Shown: one piece after another, positions 1 to 5,542 of the stretch
Position numbering within the stretch: position 1 is the first letter of the stretch
Layout: every line of letters begins with the position of its first letter
Assembly: GCA_023461135.1 (NCBI GenBank)
Contig: JAEWNX010000013.1
Coordinates: 1 to 8,272, forward strand
DNA from: Pseudomonadota bacterium
GTDB taxonomy: Bacteria; Pseudomonadota; Alphaproteobacteria; Caulobacterales; Aquidulcibacteraceae
DNA length: 8,272 nt
Reading direction: 5' to 3'
Made by a program: the position numbers and the translations under genes
Notes under the pieces: generated by a model
What the model was told of the DNA's origin: nothing
What the model saw: only the letters and a program-made list of their open reading frames with translations
Database searches by the model: none

Positions 1-712
1 CTCCATAACGGCGCAGCAGCGAACGCTCATTGCACGGGCGGCGCGCGATCTGCGTGCGGCACTCGACGCGGCCATTCTCATACCAGAGCGCCTGGCCCTG
101 CTCGCAATCGTAGGAGCGGCCATCCACCGTGTAACGCATGCGCGTGCCCGACATGCAGCGATAGATCTCGCCGCGATACTCATCGGCGACATCGCGTCCG
201 CCGAAGGTTTGCGACGCGGGATGTGGATTGCCGCTGGCGTCGAGGCAGATGGCTTGAATGAGCAGGTCGCGCTCGCGCGCCACGCTCTCCATCGTCATCG
301 CCCCTTCCGTCACACTGAACGCCGAAGAATGCGCCGCCGCGGAGACATTGCCCTCCATGATCATGTTCTGGCGGATGATGGTGTCGCCCTCATCGACATT
401 GGCGACGGCGATGGCGATCGCGCTGGCGTGCGCCGAAGCGCGCGCGCCCGCGTTCACCACAACGATGTTCGGCGGCGGCACATGCGGCGGCGGCACGATC
501 ACGGTCGGGCGCTCGCAGCAATGCGGCGGCGGGGGCGGATTGCAATGATGGCTGCACGGCGGCGGCTGATGCCCGCCGCATCCGCCCGAGCCCGAGCATT
601 GCGGCACGTTGCTCTGCGTGCGCGCGTCGGCTTCGACCGGCAGAAGCAGGAAGCCAAGCGCCGCAATGCCGAAGGCGAGCGCCGCCAGAATGTACCGGGC
701 TGAAACGGTCAT
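1..712 (-). CDS. Secreted Cys/His/Pro-rich protein, 3' end outside window
   Basis: The minus-strand frame is open from an ATG at 712 to the left edge (237 codons, no stop), so the C-terminus is missing. A strong Shine-Dalgarno AAGGAG (minus strand, 722-727) supports the start. Residues 1-30 look like a signal peptide: R6, a hydrophobic core at about 8-25, then a possible cleavage after ADA at 28-30. Residues 39-81 are unusual: six Cys (39, 45, 53, 57, 65, 66), His at 48, 55, 56, 64 and 77, and runs of Pro. Residues 88-104 alternate Ala/Ser with other small or aliphatic residues. The C-terminal half has five more Cys (156, 186, 203, 218, 227), which suggests disulphides and a folded periplasmic or surface domain. 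The Cys/His segment could bind metal, but this is inference. I do not recognise a named family. It is divergent from the PAS gene at 880 across a 167-bp spacer. Confidence 0.8.
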   Translation of the reverse strand, partial: MTVSARYILAALAFGIAALGFLLLPVEADARTQSNVPQCSGSGGCGGHQPPPCSHHCNPPPPPHCCERPTVIVPPPHVPPPNIVVVNAGARASAHASAIAIAVANVDEGDTIIRQNMIMEGNVSAAAHSSAFSVTEGAMTMESVARERDLLIQAICLDASGNPHPASQTFGGRDVADEYRGEIYRCMSGTRMRYTVDGRSYDCEQGQALWYENGRVECRTQIARRPCNERSLLRRYG

Positions 713-879
713 CGGCCGTTACTCCTTAATCTCGCCTTACCACGTGCAAGCGAGAGGCCAGCCCTCTCCCGGCGCACGAAAGCGCGCCCGCTGCGCTACG
801 GTTTTCCCTTGCCGTTCAGGGCCCGGAGCTTGCGTAGCGCTGCGTACAAAACGAAGGGACGCGCGGCGCGCTAACGATT
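713..879. promoter_or_regulatory. Divergent spacer between the secreted protein and PAS genes
   Basis: A 167-base spacer that must carry promoters for both flanking genes. It holds a GAGAGG/CCTCTC hairpin (752-757 and 763-768), an 8-bp inverted repeat GCGCTACG/CGTAGCGC (793-800 and 833-840), a direct repeat TGCGTA (831-836 and 841-846), and a CtrA-like TTAA-N7-TTAC at 726-740 that overlaps the Shine-Dalgarno of the secreted protein gene. No convincing -35/-10 pair was found. Confidence 0.35.
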
Positions 880-1410
880 ATGATGGGCGAAGAGACCTTC
901 CATCCCGACACACGGGCGCTGCTTGCCTACGGGCGAGCGCTCGCCGGCGCGGGCGCGCGGCCGCGAAAAGGCGGCGCTGACCACGTGCTCGAGCGGCTGT
1001 TCGTGATCGAGCGCAAGAAGGACGGCCGCTTGCCTATCCGCACCTTCGGCGCGGAATTGGTGAACCTGTTCGGACGCGACCTGAAAGAGCACGATCTCTC
1101 GCGCTATTTCCTCGCCCCCGATCTCGCGATGATCCACGCGCTAATCCAGGCCTGCGAGGAAGCCGGCGAGCCCGGCATCGTGCGCGTCACCGCCGAGACG
1201 GCGTGCGGCAAGATGCTGAGCGCGGAAATGCTGATGACGCCGCTCAAGGTCGACAGCAACCTCGGCGACCGCTTCCTTGGACTTTTCCAATCGCTCGGCG
1301 GCGAAGCCTTCCTGGGCGGCGTCCCGATCCAAGTGTTGCGCGTTGGGTCGCTGCACCCGCCGATGGCGAAAATGCCCAAGGGCATGCGCCTCGTCGTCGT
1401 GAACGACTAA
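880..1410 (+). CDS. PAS_5-family PAS domain protein
   Basis: This 176-residue protein fits in length and pattern the short alphaproteobacterial PAS_5 proteins (Pfam PF07310). Residues about 1-45 form a basic, partly helical N-terminus. The PAS-like core follows from about 48 (DGRLPIRTFGAELVNLFGRD), then an acidic helix, a segment near 108-130 that reads like the PAS beta-sheet, and LGLFQSLGG near 137-145. No kinase, cyclase or DNA-binding domain is attached, so it is probably a stand-alone cytoplasmic sensor or adaptor; the ligand and partner are unknown. The start is uncertain: ATG codons lie at 880 and 883, but there is no good Shine-Dalgarno (GAAGGG at 853-858 is too far away), and the frame is open upstream. 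Its 3' end is overlapped by the antisense tail of the neighbouring response regulator. A receiver gene next door makes a signalling role plausible but not shown. Confidence 0.85.
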   Translation: MMGEETFHPDTRALLAYGRALAGAGARPRKGGADHVLERLFVIERKKDGRLPIRTFGAELVNLFGRDLKEHDLSRYFLAPDLAMIHALIQACEEAGEPGIVRVTAETACGKMLSAEMLMTPLKVDSNLGDRFLGLFQSLGGEAFLGGVPIQVLRVGSLHPPMAKMPKGMRLVVVND

Positions 1411-1822
1411 CCGCCGGCTGCAGCAATTCGCGGATGCGCTTGGCGACGTCCGCTTGATCGTAAGGCTTCGGCACGAACGCGAGCACTTGGTTGCAGGCGC
1501 TCTCCGCCTTCGCGAGCGCGTCTGGCAGTCCCGATGTGAGGATCACCTTCGTCGACTCGCAATTGACCATCAGCCAGAGCGCCAAGTCGATTCCATCCAC
1601 GCCGCCTGGCATGGTGATGTCCGAGAACACGAGATCTACCTTGAGCCCGGCCAGCACCAATTGCTGCGCTTCGGCGCCGCTCGCCGCTTCGATGACATGG
1701 AAGCCGCACTCGCGCAAATGGTCGGCCATCGCGAGCCTTGAGAGAACCTCGTCCTCAACAACAAGGACTGTCGGCCCCATGGCCCGCTGTCCCTTTGCGA
1801 CCGGGTTTTCCGCCGGGCTCAT
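1244..1822 (-). CDS. Single-domain response regulator with antisense-derived tail
   Basis: CheY-like receiver with all key residues, numbered from the ATG at 1822: acidic pair E23/D24 (VLVVEDE), phospho-acceptor D68 (FSDITMP), switch T96 (LTSG) and K119 in VPKPYD. The domain ends at about residue 137 (RIRELLQPA), where such proteins usually stop. Here the frame continues about 54 residues as an Arg/Gly-rich tail encoded entirely antisense to the PAS gene. That tail resembles no domain and is probably the result of a frameshift (see findings). The start at 1822 has GGAGG four bases upstream (1827-1831). ATGs at 1846 and 1882 and one at 1780, just before the receiver, are alternatives. There is no output domain, so it should act by protein contact or in a phosphorelay. 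It is divergent from, and paralogous to, the receiver at 2014-2466. Confidence 0.85.
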   Translation of the reverse strand: MSPAENPVAKGQRAMGPTVLVVEDEVLSRLAMADHLRECGFHVIEAASGAEAQQLVLAGLKVDLVFSDITMPGGVDGIDLALWLMVNCESTKVILTSGLPDALAKAESACNQVLAFVPKPYDQADVAKRIRELLQPAVSRSRRRGACPWAFSPSAGAATQRATLGSGRRPGRLRRRAIGKVQGSGRRGCCRP

Positions 1823-1947
1823 AGCCCCTCCCACTTCATTGGGCATTCCTGCAGCCGAACAAACAAATGCACCGAAGCGCATATCGTTCCCATCGCCACA
1901 GCAGCGTCTTCACGCCGCCGCTTCTCGGCCTCGTTACGGTATTCTGA

Positions 1948-1973
1948 GGAACCCGCTATTATGCGTCGCGGTT
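1948..1973 (+). promoter_or_regulatory. Possible EcfG (general stress) type promoter
   Basis: GGAAC at 1948-1952, a 17-base spacer, then GGTT at 1970-1973. The alphaproteobacterial EcfG consensus is GGAAC, 16-18 bases, then CGTT, so the -10 has one mismatch. It sits about 40 bases upstream of the degenerate receiver start at 2014, a workable distance. Placement between two receiver genes fits stress control, but this is a pattern match only. Confidence 0.3.
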
Positions 1974-1984
1974 CATTGCAAGCG

Positions 1985-2012
1985 GGGAACCAGCTAAAGC
2001 AATCTTGTTCCC
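1985..2012. repeat. Inverted repeat GGGAAC-N16-GTTCCC before a receiver gene
   Basis: Perfect 6-bp arms at 1985-1990 and 2007-2012, ending one base before the ATG at 2014. The spacing would suit a dimeric regulator or a leader hairpin covering the start region. Short arms like these can also arise by chance. Confidence 0.3.
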
Positions 2013-2013
2013 A

Positions 2014-2466
2014 ATGAGCCCCACGCATTTCAGTACTGAAGCAAGCCGCATCATCCTCCTGGTCGAAGCCGATGTCGTTATCCGCTTCGCACTCGCGCAC
2101 CATATGCGCGGCGCCGGTTGCACCGTGATCGAAGTTGTCAGCGGCGCGGAAGCGCGCGCCGTGCTCGTCGCCGGCCCCAAGGTCGATGTCGTGCTTGCTG
2201 ATGCGCAGCTTGCCGACGACGACAACGGCTTCGCCCTCGCCCAATGGGTGCGCCGGCGCCGCAAATCGGTGGATGTGATCCTCACCGGCACGCTCGCGCA
2301 TAAGGTGCAAGTCGCCTGTGAATTCTGCGTCGAGGGCGAGCGCGCCGATCATGACGCGCAAGGTTTGACTGCCCGCATCCGCGCGATGATGGCCGAACGC
2401 AAACGCCGTCTGCGCCCGGCGTCCAAGACCGCTTCGGGCGCCGCGGCGAAACGCAAGCGTTCCTAG
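2014..2466 (+). CDS. Degenerate receiver-domain protein with basic tail
   Basis: A 150-residue protein from the ATG at 2014; a TTG at 2005 in the same frame would add three residues. No clear Shine-Dalgarno is present for either. Residues 12-115 follow the receiver fold and match the neighbouring response regulator closely: about half of the first 50 aligned positions are identical by eye, including VIE..SGAEA and KVD. The pocket is altered: EAD replaces the usual EDE (E18, A19, D20), D63 is kept at the phospho-acceptor position (LADAQL), T91 is kept, but the Lys-Pro motif of the fifth strand is absent. Phosphorylation may therefore be lost or unusual. The last about 25 residues are Lys/Arg/Ala rich (ending AAAKRKRS), which could contact nucleic acid or a partner; this is inference. 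The stop TAG shares the bases CTAG (2463-2466) with the stop of the oppositely oriented oxidoreductase gene. Confidence 0.8.
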   Translation: MSPTHFSTEASRIILLVEADVVIRFALAHHMRGAGCTVIEVVSGAEARAVLVAGPKVDVVLADAQLADDDNGFALAQWVRRRRKSVDVILTGTLAHKVQVACEFCVEGERADHDAQGLTARIRAMMAERKRRLRPASKTASGAAAKRKRS

Positions 2467-4136
2467 GCGACCGCCGCCTGTTCGTCTTCCGCGATCGGCG
2501 CGTCCTGGCGCGGCAAGAGCGGCCTGCCGCGGAGCATATCTGAGAGTCTTTCCGCGATCATGATGGTTGGCGCGTTGGTGTTGCCTCCGATCAGCGTGGG
2601 CATCACGGACGCATCGATCACGCGCAGCCCATCGATCCCACGCACGCGCAATTGCTCGTCCACCGGCGCTTTATCGTCCATGCCCATGCGCACGGTGCCG
2701 ACCGGGTGATAGATCGTCTCAGCCGTGCTGCGGATCCACGCATCGATCTCCGCATCCGTGCGCACCTCCGCGCCCGGCGCCATCTCCGGCCCGCGATAGA
2801 GCTTCAGCGCATCCTGCCCGCAGATGTCGCGCACCACGCGCACGGCGTCACGCATGGTGCGCCGATCGACGTCGCTCGCGAGATAGTTAGGATCGATCGC
2901 CGGCGCATCGAATGGATTGCGCGAGGCGAGCCGCACCGTGCCGCGGCTTTCCGGACGAAGCTGACAGGCGTGGACCGTGAACCCGTCGCGATCTGCTTTG
3001 ACCCGCGCATGATCGCGCATCACGGCGTTGACGAGATGCAATTGGATGTCCGGCCGGTCGAGCTCGCCGCGCGTTTTAAGGAACGCGCCCGCATGCAGGT
3101 GATTGGTCCGGCCGGGGCCCTGTTTGGTGAAGAGGTACTGCAGCCCAATCATCGGCTGCTTCAGGCCCTTCGTCTTCGAATACATCGAGATGGGTTTCGT
3201 CATCTCGTAGATGATGCAGACGTCGAGATGGTCCTGCAGGTTGCGGCCAACCTCCGGCGCATCGTGCACGACTTCGACGCCGGCCTTCTTCAGTTCGTCC
3301 GCCGGACCGACGCCCGAGAGCAGAAGCAATTGCGGTGACTGGAACGCGCCGCCGCACAGCAATACTTCGCGCTTGGCGTGAACGCTCTGCGCCGGCTTGC
3401 CGGTGCCGGAAGAGAATTCGACGCCCACTGCCTTTTTGTTTTCGATGATCACGCGACCCGCCAGTGCGTTGCTGATCACCTTCAAATTCGGCCGCACGCC
3501 AACGACAGGCGCGAGATAGCTCAGCGCCGCGCTGCAGCGTTCGCCGTCGCGGATCGTAAGGTGGTAGGGGCCGACGCCTTCCTGCTGATAGCCGTTGAAG
3601 TCGCGCGTCACCGGATAGCCGGCTTGCCGGCCCGCTTGGATGAACGCCTTGTAGATCGGATCGCCTGGCGGCCCGCGCGACACGCACAACGGTCCGCCCG
3701 TTGCGTTCCACGCATCGGCGCCATCGTCGTGATGCTGCGCGCGTTTGAAGTACGGCAACACGTCCGCATAGCCCCAGCCGTTGAGGCCCATCTGGCGCCA
3801 TTGATCGTAATCGCGCGCGTGGCCGCGAATGTAGATCATGCCGTTGATCGCCGACGATCCACCCCAGCCACGGCCGCGCGGCTGATAAAGAGTGCGATTG
3901 TCGAGATGCGTCTGCGGCGTCGTCTCGAAGCCCCAGTTCGTCGCGCCTTTGGTCGCAATGAGCTGACCGACGCCCGCGGGCATGCGCACTAAGAGTAAGT
4001 TGTTGCGTCCGCCTGCCTCCAATAGCGCGACAGTGACGTTCGGGTCTTCGCTCAGCCTGTTCGCCAGCACGCAGCCCGCGCTGCCGGCGCCGACGATCAC
4101 ATAATCAAACCGCGCTCCGCTCTCGATCTCAGCCAC
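2463..4136 (-). CDS. GMC-family FAD-dependent oxidoreductase (choline dehydrogenase-like)
   Basis: This 557-residue protein has the usual length of bacterial GMC alcohol/choline dehydrogenases, which oxidise an alcohol with FAD. Visible features: N-terminal Rossmann motif GAGSAG at 16-21 with E40 ending the second strand (FAD ribose); the first GMC signature at about 87-105 (RGRGWGGSSAINGMIYIRG); the second signature GAFQSPQLLLLSGVG in the middle; and the C-terminal catalytic pair H477 (YHPVGT) and N521 (GGNTNAPT). There is no signal peptide, so it is probably cytoplasmic or membrane-associated. The start is GTG, supported by GGAG six bases upstream (minus strand, 4143-4146). Substrate cannot be read from sequence; no betaine-aldehyde dehydrogenase or betI-like gene lies beside it, so I do not assign betA. 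It appears to be transcribed alone, divergent from the PilZ gene and convergent with the degenerate receiver gene. Confidence 0.93.
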   Translation of the reverse strand: MAEIESGARFDYVIVGAGSAGCVLANRLSEDPNVTVALLEAGGRNNLLLVRMPAGVGQLIATKGATNWGFETTPQTHLDNRTLYQPRGRGWGGSSAINGMIYIRGHARDYDQWRQMGLNGWGYADVLPYFKRAQHHDDGADAWNATGGPLCVSRGPPGDPIYKAFIQAGRQAGYPVTRDFNGYQQEGVGPYHLTIRDGERCSAALSYLAPVVGVRPNLKVISNALAGRVIIENKKAVGVEFSSGTGKPAQSVHAKREVLLCGGAFQSPQLLLLSGVGPADELKKAGVEVVHDAPEVGRNLQDHLDVCIIYEMTKPISMYSKTKGLKQPMIGLQYLFTKQGPGRTNHLHAGAFLKTRGELDRPDIQLHLVNAVMRDHARVKADRDGFTVHACQLRPESRGTVRLASRNPFDAPAIDPNYLASDVDRRTMRDAVRVVRDICGQDALKLYRGPEMAPGAEVRTDAEIDAWIRSTAETIYHPVGTVRMGMDDKAPVDEQLRVRGIDGLRVIDASVMPTLIGGNTNAPTIMIAERLSDMLRGRPLLPRQDAPIAEDEQAAVA

Positions 4137-4142
4137 GTCGTA

Positions 4143-4146
4143 CTCC
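4143..4146 (-). promoter_or_regulatory. Ribosome binding site deciding a GTG start
   Basis: GGAG on the minus strand lies six bases upstream of the GTG at 4136. No ATG begins this frame near the Rossmann motif, so this site is the main support for the oxidoreductase start. Confidence 0.6.
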
Positions 4147-4153
4147 GTATAAA

Positions 4154-4224
4154 AGGAGCACGGGCCTTCAGACCCGCATCCTCTTTCCGCCAGGGCAAGT
4201 GCGGGTCTGAAGACCCGCGCTCCT
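4154..4224. repeat. REP/BIME-like inverted repeat
   Basis: Two 25-base arms at 4154-4178 and 4200-4224 are reverse complements with two mismatches, separated by 21 bases. Each arm is itself palindromic: the right arm holds GCGGGTCT-GA-AGACCCGC (4201-4218), a perfect 8-bp stem with a 2-base loop, and the left arm holds the same with one mismatch. This palindrome-within-inverted-repeat layout is typical of REP/BIME-type interspersed elements, often mobilised by RAYT (TnpA-REP) transposases. It lies between two divergent genes, so it is not a terminator for either. Repetition elsewhere in the genome cannot be seen from this window. Confidence 0.75.
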
Positions 4225-4251
4225 CTAGATACCCCGCCCCGGCGCTAAACC

Positions 4252-4266
4252 TTAAGGAAAAGTTTA
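4252..4266 (+). promoter_or_regulatory. Possible CtrA-like box upstream of PilZ gene
   Basis: TTAA at 4252-4255, seven bases, then TTTA at 4263-4266. The CtrA consensus in Caulobacterales is TTAA-N7-TTAA, so there is one mismatch. It lies 26-40 bases before the PilZ start, within promoter range, in an AT-rich patch of otherwise GC-rich DNA. No clear -35/-10 pair was recognised. Confidence 0.25.
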
Positions 4267-4281
4267 CGGTGAACAGGGCAT

Positions 4282-4295
4282 TCATGCATGCATGA
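4282..4295. repeat. 14-bp perfect palindrome over the PilZ start codon
   Basis: TCATGCATGCATGA reads the same on both strands and contains the ATG (4292-4294) of the PilZ gene. It could be an operator or a small hairpin affecting initiation. It also creates extra out-of-frame ATGs at 4284 and 4288. Confidence 0.45.
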
Positions 4296-4909
4296 GCAAC
4301 ACTGCCCATAAGCTCGACCTCGCCGCCGCCGCGCGCCGCCTGACGGCCGCCCAGGTTGGCCTGCGCGAGCGCCGCCGCTTCCGCCGCATGCCGATGGAAG
4401 TCACCGGTCGCCTCCTCGACACCGCTGGACGCGAACACGATTGCCGCACGGCGGATATTTCGCCCGGCGACGTCCGCATCGTTAGCGATGTGTTGCCGGA
4501 CGTCGGCGCGCGCGTCGTAATTTACCTTGAGGGCTTCGGCCGCGTGTCGGGCAAAATCGCCCGCAAGTGCGGCGAGGGCGAGATGGCGGTCATCTTCGAT
4601 TTCAGCGCCCACAAGCGCGAAAAAATGGCCGAGCAACTGACGCTCGCGGCTAACAAGGACCTCGGCATCAGCGATGACACGCGCCCGTCTCTGCGCGAAG
4701 GCGCGCAGACGGTGAAACTCGAGTTCGAAACTGGCGAAGCTTATGTCGGCGAGGTCCTCGATTTTTCTCTCGCCGGCATCACCATCAAATCCAAGCGCCC
4801 GCCGCCGCTCATCGGCGTTTGGGTGCGGGTCGGCACGGTTTACGGACGCGTCGCGCGCCTGATCGAGGGCGGCTTCGCCATCGATCTCGAACCGCGGCGT
4901 CAGGCTTAA
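4292..4909 (+). CDS. PilZ domain protein with two PilZ-like modules
   Basis: This 205-residue soluble protein resembles cyclic-di-GMP receptors. First module, residues about 25-116: an Arg-rich RxxxR motif (RRRFRR at 27-32) followed by DISPG (D55, S57, G59), the two halves of the PilZ c-di-GMP site. Second module, about 131-201: R131/R135 (RPSLR) followed by DFSLAG (D157, S159, G162), a more diverged copy that may or may not bind ligand. No catalytic or membrane domain is attached, so it probably works as an effector or adaptor; the target (motility, envelope or stalk/holdfast functions) is unknown. The ATG at 4292 lacks a strong Shine-Dalgarno (only AGGG around 4275). The GYF_2 gene follows 93 bases downstream on the same strand and may be co-transcribed. 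Confidence 0.87.
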   Translation: MSNTAHKLDLAAAARRLTAAQVGLRERRRFRRMPMEVTGRLLDTAGREHDCRTADISPGDVRIVSDVLPDVGARVVIYLEGFGRVSGKIARKCGEGEMAVIFDFSAHKREKMAEQLTLAANKDLGISDDTRPSLREGAQTVKLEFETGEAYVGEVLDFSLAGITIKSKRPPPLIGVWVRVGTVYGRVARLIEGGFAIDLEPRRQA

Positions 4910-4990
4910 CGAGCTCTTACTTAATCTCCGGCACGGCGATTGCAGCCGTCCGTTTCGCCGGGTGCGCGAGTGCGCTGCCCGTGTTGAAAC

Positions 4991-4994
4991 GGAG
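4991..4994 (+). promoter_or_regulatory. Ribosome binding site deciding a GTG start
   Basis: GGAG lies eight bases upstream of the GTG at 5003 and fixes the start of the GYF_2 protein. Confidence 0.6.
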
Positions 4995-5002
4995 CATTCG
5001 CC

Positions 5003-5542
5003 GTGAGCGACGTCGCCCTTCCCACCAAAGTCGATGCGTCGGCCAAGTGGTACGTGCAAGTGCGCGGCAAGGCGTTCGGTCCGTATCCGATCGAGCAGAT
5101 GGCGCGCTTCATGGCCGAAGGCCGCGTGCGCCCGACGACGCTCGTCGCCGATAAGCCGGACGGCGCGTGGCTCGAAGCGCGCCGCGTTCTGGCGCTGCCC
5201 GGCCTGCGCGCGCCCACCGCCAGCAACGACAGCCAAGCCGAAGCCGCCAACCTGTTCGTGCACGATGAGATCGTCTCAGGGTCGTGGAACGCCTTCATGG
5301 CCGCGCTCGAAAGCATGGGGGCGGTTTGCGATTTGGCGTCGGGCCTCTGGCTTGTGCGCACGCGCTTTTCGGCCGGCGTTCTGCGCAACACGCTGTCCCA
5401 GACATTGGAGCGCGGCGACCGTTTTGTCGTGATCGACGCCACGCGCGACCGCTTCGCCTGGTTCAATCTCGGCCCCGAGATCGACGTGCGCATCGGCAAG
5501 GTCTGGAACGGCCCGCTGCGCGAAGAGAAGAAGCAGCCCTAA
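5003..5542 (+). CDS. GYF_2 domain protein with Cas2-like/SinR-type C-terminal domain
   Basis: This 179-residue protein starts at GTG with GGAG eight bases upstream. Residues 16-62 form a GYF_2 (DUF4339) domain: WYVQVRGKAFGPYPIEQM has the W-Y, G and GPY hallmarks, and the domain ends with the W56-containing segment. GYF-type domains usually bind proline-rich peptides. A linker of about 20 residues follows. Residues about 83-162 match the pattern of the small SinR/Cas2-like ferredoxin-fold family: strand LFVHDEIV with D88, a helix ending in SMGA, strand GLWLVRT, a helix rich in Leu, GDRFVVID, then an aromatic W153. Function is unknown. D88 sits where Cas2 nucleases have a catalytic Asp, but I do not claim nuclease activity. 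The stop TAA overlaps the stop of the convergent M23 gene by CTAA (5539-5542). Domain calls are by eye; the GYF_2 call is firmer than the C-terminal one. Confidence 0.8.
   Translation: MSDVALPTKVDASAKWYVQVRGKAFGPYPIEQMARFMAEGRVRPTTLVADKPDGAWLEARRVLALPGLRAPTASNDSQAEAANLFVHDEIVSGSWNAFMAALESMGAVCDLASGLWLVRTRFSAGVLRNTLSQTLERGDRFVVIDATRDRFAWFNLGPEIDVRIGKVWNGPLREEKKQP

Noticed and set aside
209..703. 164-codon plus-strand frame at the left end
   Set aside because: Antisense to the secreted protein, whose frame has a good ribosome binding site and a signal peptide; the plus-strand translation is Arg/His-rich with no motif.
2652..3338. 228-codon plus-strand frame inside the oxidoreductase gene
   Set aside because: Antisense shadow of a strongly supported GMC protein; no domain and typical His/Arg/Ala-rich composition.
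3076..3801. 241-codon minus-strand frame within the oxidoreductase gene
   Set aside because: Shifted-frame shadow of the same GMC coding sequence, which has intact motifs throughout its own frame.
2463..4136. Naming the oxidoreductase betA (choline dehydrogenase)
   Set aside because: Length and motifs fit the GMC family in general. No betaine-pathway neighbours are present and substrate residues cannot be judged by eye.
4933..4949. Terminator between the PilZ and GYF_2 genes
   Set aside because: Only a 5-bp stem (ACGGC/GCCGT) with a 7-base loop and no T-run; too weak to call.
4097..5263. 388-codon minus-strand open frame opposite the PilZ and GYF_2 genes
   Set aside because: It is antisense to two genes with recognisable domains, overlaps the start of the oxidoreductase gene and the REP-like repeat, and its Arg/Ala-rich translation shows no motif. 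Long antisense frames are common in GC-rich DNA.
5003..5542. A CRISPR-Cas locus, because of the Cas2-like domain
   Set aside because: No repeat-spacer array and no cas1 or other cas gene is visible; the domain family also occurs outside CRISPR systems.
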